A program made the position numbers and the translations under genes. The notes under the pieces are model-generated. The model worked only from the letters and a program-made list of their open reading frames with translations. It did not search any database and was not told where the DNA came from. Of a DNA stretch of 7,314 bases, positions 6,850 through 7,314 are shown piece by piece (the stretch's first letter is position 1; the number at the start of each line of letters is the position of its first letter). The DNA is from Planctomycetales bacterium (lineage in GTDB: Bacteria; Planctomycetota; Planctomycetia; Gemmatales; Gemmataceae): NCBI GenBank assembly GCA_020054355.1, contig JAGVLI010000671.1:1-7314 (forward strand), read 5' to 3'.

Positions 6850-6856
6850 TTGCATC

Positions 6857-6958
6857 ATGGGTAAGCCAACTGGGTTCCTCGAATTCCCCCGCGAACTGCC
6901 GCTGGCCGTCGCCCCGGCCGAGCGCATCGGCAACTGGCAGGAATTCCACGAGCATGCC
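6857..6958 (+). repeat. gltD-head direct repeat, copy 2 (functional gltD start)
   Basis: The first 34 codons of the real gltD match the mini-ORF at 6032 at 98 of 102 bases. Beyond this point the two copies diverge abruptly. Confidence 0.9.
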
Positions 6959-7314
6959 GACGAGTCCATGCTCCGCAAACAGGGTGCGCGCTGCATGGAT
7001 TGCGGGGTGCCGTTCTGCCATACCGGTACCCTCATCGCGGGCATGGCGGCGGGCTGCCCGATCAACAACCTCATTCCCGAGTGGAACGACCTGGTCTATC
7101 GCGGCCTCTGGCGCGAAGCCAGCGAACGGCTGCACAAGACCAACAACTTCCCGGAATTCACCGGCCGCGTCTGCCCCGCGCCCTGCGAAGGCTCCTGCGT
7201 CCTTGGGCTGAACGAGCCGGCCGTCACCATCAAGACCATCGAGTGCGCCATCGTCGATCGGGCCTTCGAGGAAGGCTGGATCGTGCCCGAACCGCCGGCC
7301 AAGCGCACCGGCAA
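6857..7314 (+). CDS. gltD: glutamate synthase small subunit, N-terminal part (partial)
   Basis: GltD is the FAD- and iron-sulphur-containing beta subunit that takes electrons from NAD(P)H and passes them through 4Fe-4S clusters to the FMN of GltB. The visible 152 codons cover the N-terminal cluster domain. Cysteines Cys46, Cys49, Cys54 and Cys67 occur in the pattern CMDCGVPFC...GCP, and a second set Cys106, Cys110, Cys114 in CPAPCEGSC. The typical NNLIPEWNDLVYRG segment at 70-83 is intact. The window ends just before the first FAD-binding glycine motif would be expected. In most bacteria gltD directly follows gltB; here they are 2110 bases apart, separated by the accessory genes. The start is supported by the AGAGG site and by the conserved head also seen at 6032. 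No defect is visible in the part shown. Confidence 0.95.
   Translation, partial: MGKPTGFLEFPRELPLAVAPAERIGNWQEFHEHADESMLRKQGARCMDCGVPFCHTGTLIAGMAAGCPINNLIPEWNDLVYRGLWREASERLHKTNNFPEFTGRVCPAPCEGSCVLGLNEPAVTIKTIECAIVDRAFEEGWIVPEPPAKRTG

Noticed and set aside
4747..6856. Insertion sequence, transposase or CRISPR array as the explanation for the repeats
   Set aside because: There is no transposase-like protein, no terminal inverted repeats were seen at the module edges, and the repeats are coding ends of gltB and gltD, not regularly spaced units.
5755..7074. A 439-codon minus-strand open frame with an internal repeated segment
   Set aside because: The repeated segment is the antisense of the two gltD heads. 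The frame runs across four separate + strand features and shows no domain of its own.

Overview
The window is a stretch of high-GC bacterial chromosome built around the two subunit genes of NADPH-type glutamate synthase (GOGAT). gltB, the large subunit, is complete at 145-4746. gltD, the small subunit, starts at 6857 and runs off the right edge. All supported genes are on the + strand and closely packed. The organism cannot be fixed from this alone. The GC-rich, GC3-biased gltBD and the style of the accessory genes would suit a planctomycete or a similar high-GC environmental bacterium, but that is a weak guess.

Layout: (1) 1-143, the 3' end of an unidentified upstream gene whose stop lies one base before the gltB start. 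(2) 145-4746, gltB, with intact catalytic Cys, FMN-domain and 3Fe-4S motifs. (3) 4750-5379, a putative nucleotidyltransferase-fold protein (copy A). (4) 5385-5483, a decayed second copy of the gltB 3' end. (5) 5510-5974, a 154-aa protein of unknown function with lower GC than gltB. (6) 6032-6175, a truncated second copy of the gltD 5' end that forms a 47-codon mini-ORF. (7) 6190-6846, nucleotidyltransferase-like copy B. (8) 6857-7314, the N-terminal third of gltD with its cysteine clusters.

The main point of interest is the 2.1 kb between gltB and gltD, which are normally adjacent. Copy A is bracketed by two copies of the gltB tail, and copy B by two copies of the gltD head. The unknown gene lies between the two relic ends. 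The region therefore reads gltB / NT-A / gltB-tail relic / unknown gene / gltD-head relic / NT-B / gltD. This symmetry is not explained by one simple tandem duplication. It suggests that the gltB-gltD junction is a recurrent insertion or allele-exchange site for small accessory genes, with host gene ends duplicated each time. Nearly all differences within the well-matched parts of the repeats are synonymous, which favours recombination with a related, functional gltB/gltD allele over decay in place.

Functionally, GltB and GltD together convert glutamine plus 2-oxoglutarate to two glutamates. The accessory genes have no evident role in that reaction. They are probably co-transcribed because the gaps are short and ribosome binding sites lie in or next to the preceding stop codons. 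A role as toxin or defence cargo is possible by analogy with AbiEii-like nucleotidyltransferases, but the sequence does not prove it.
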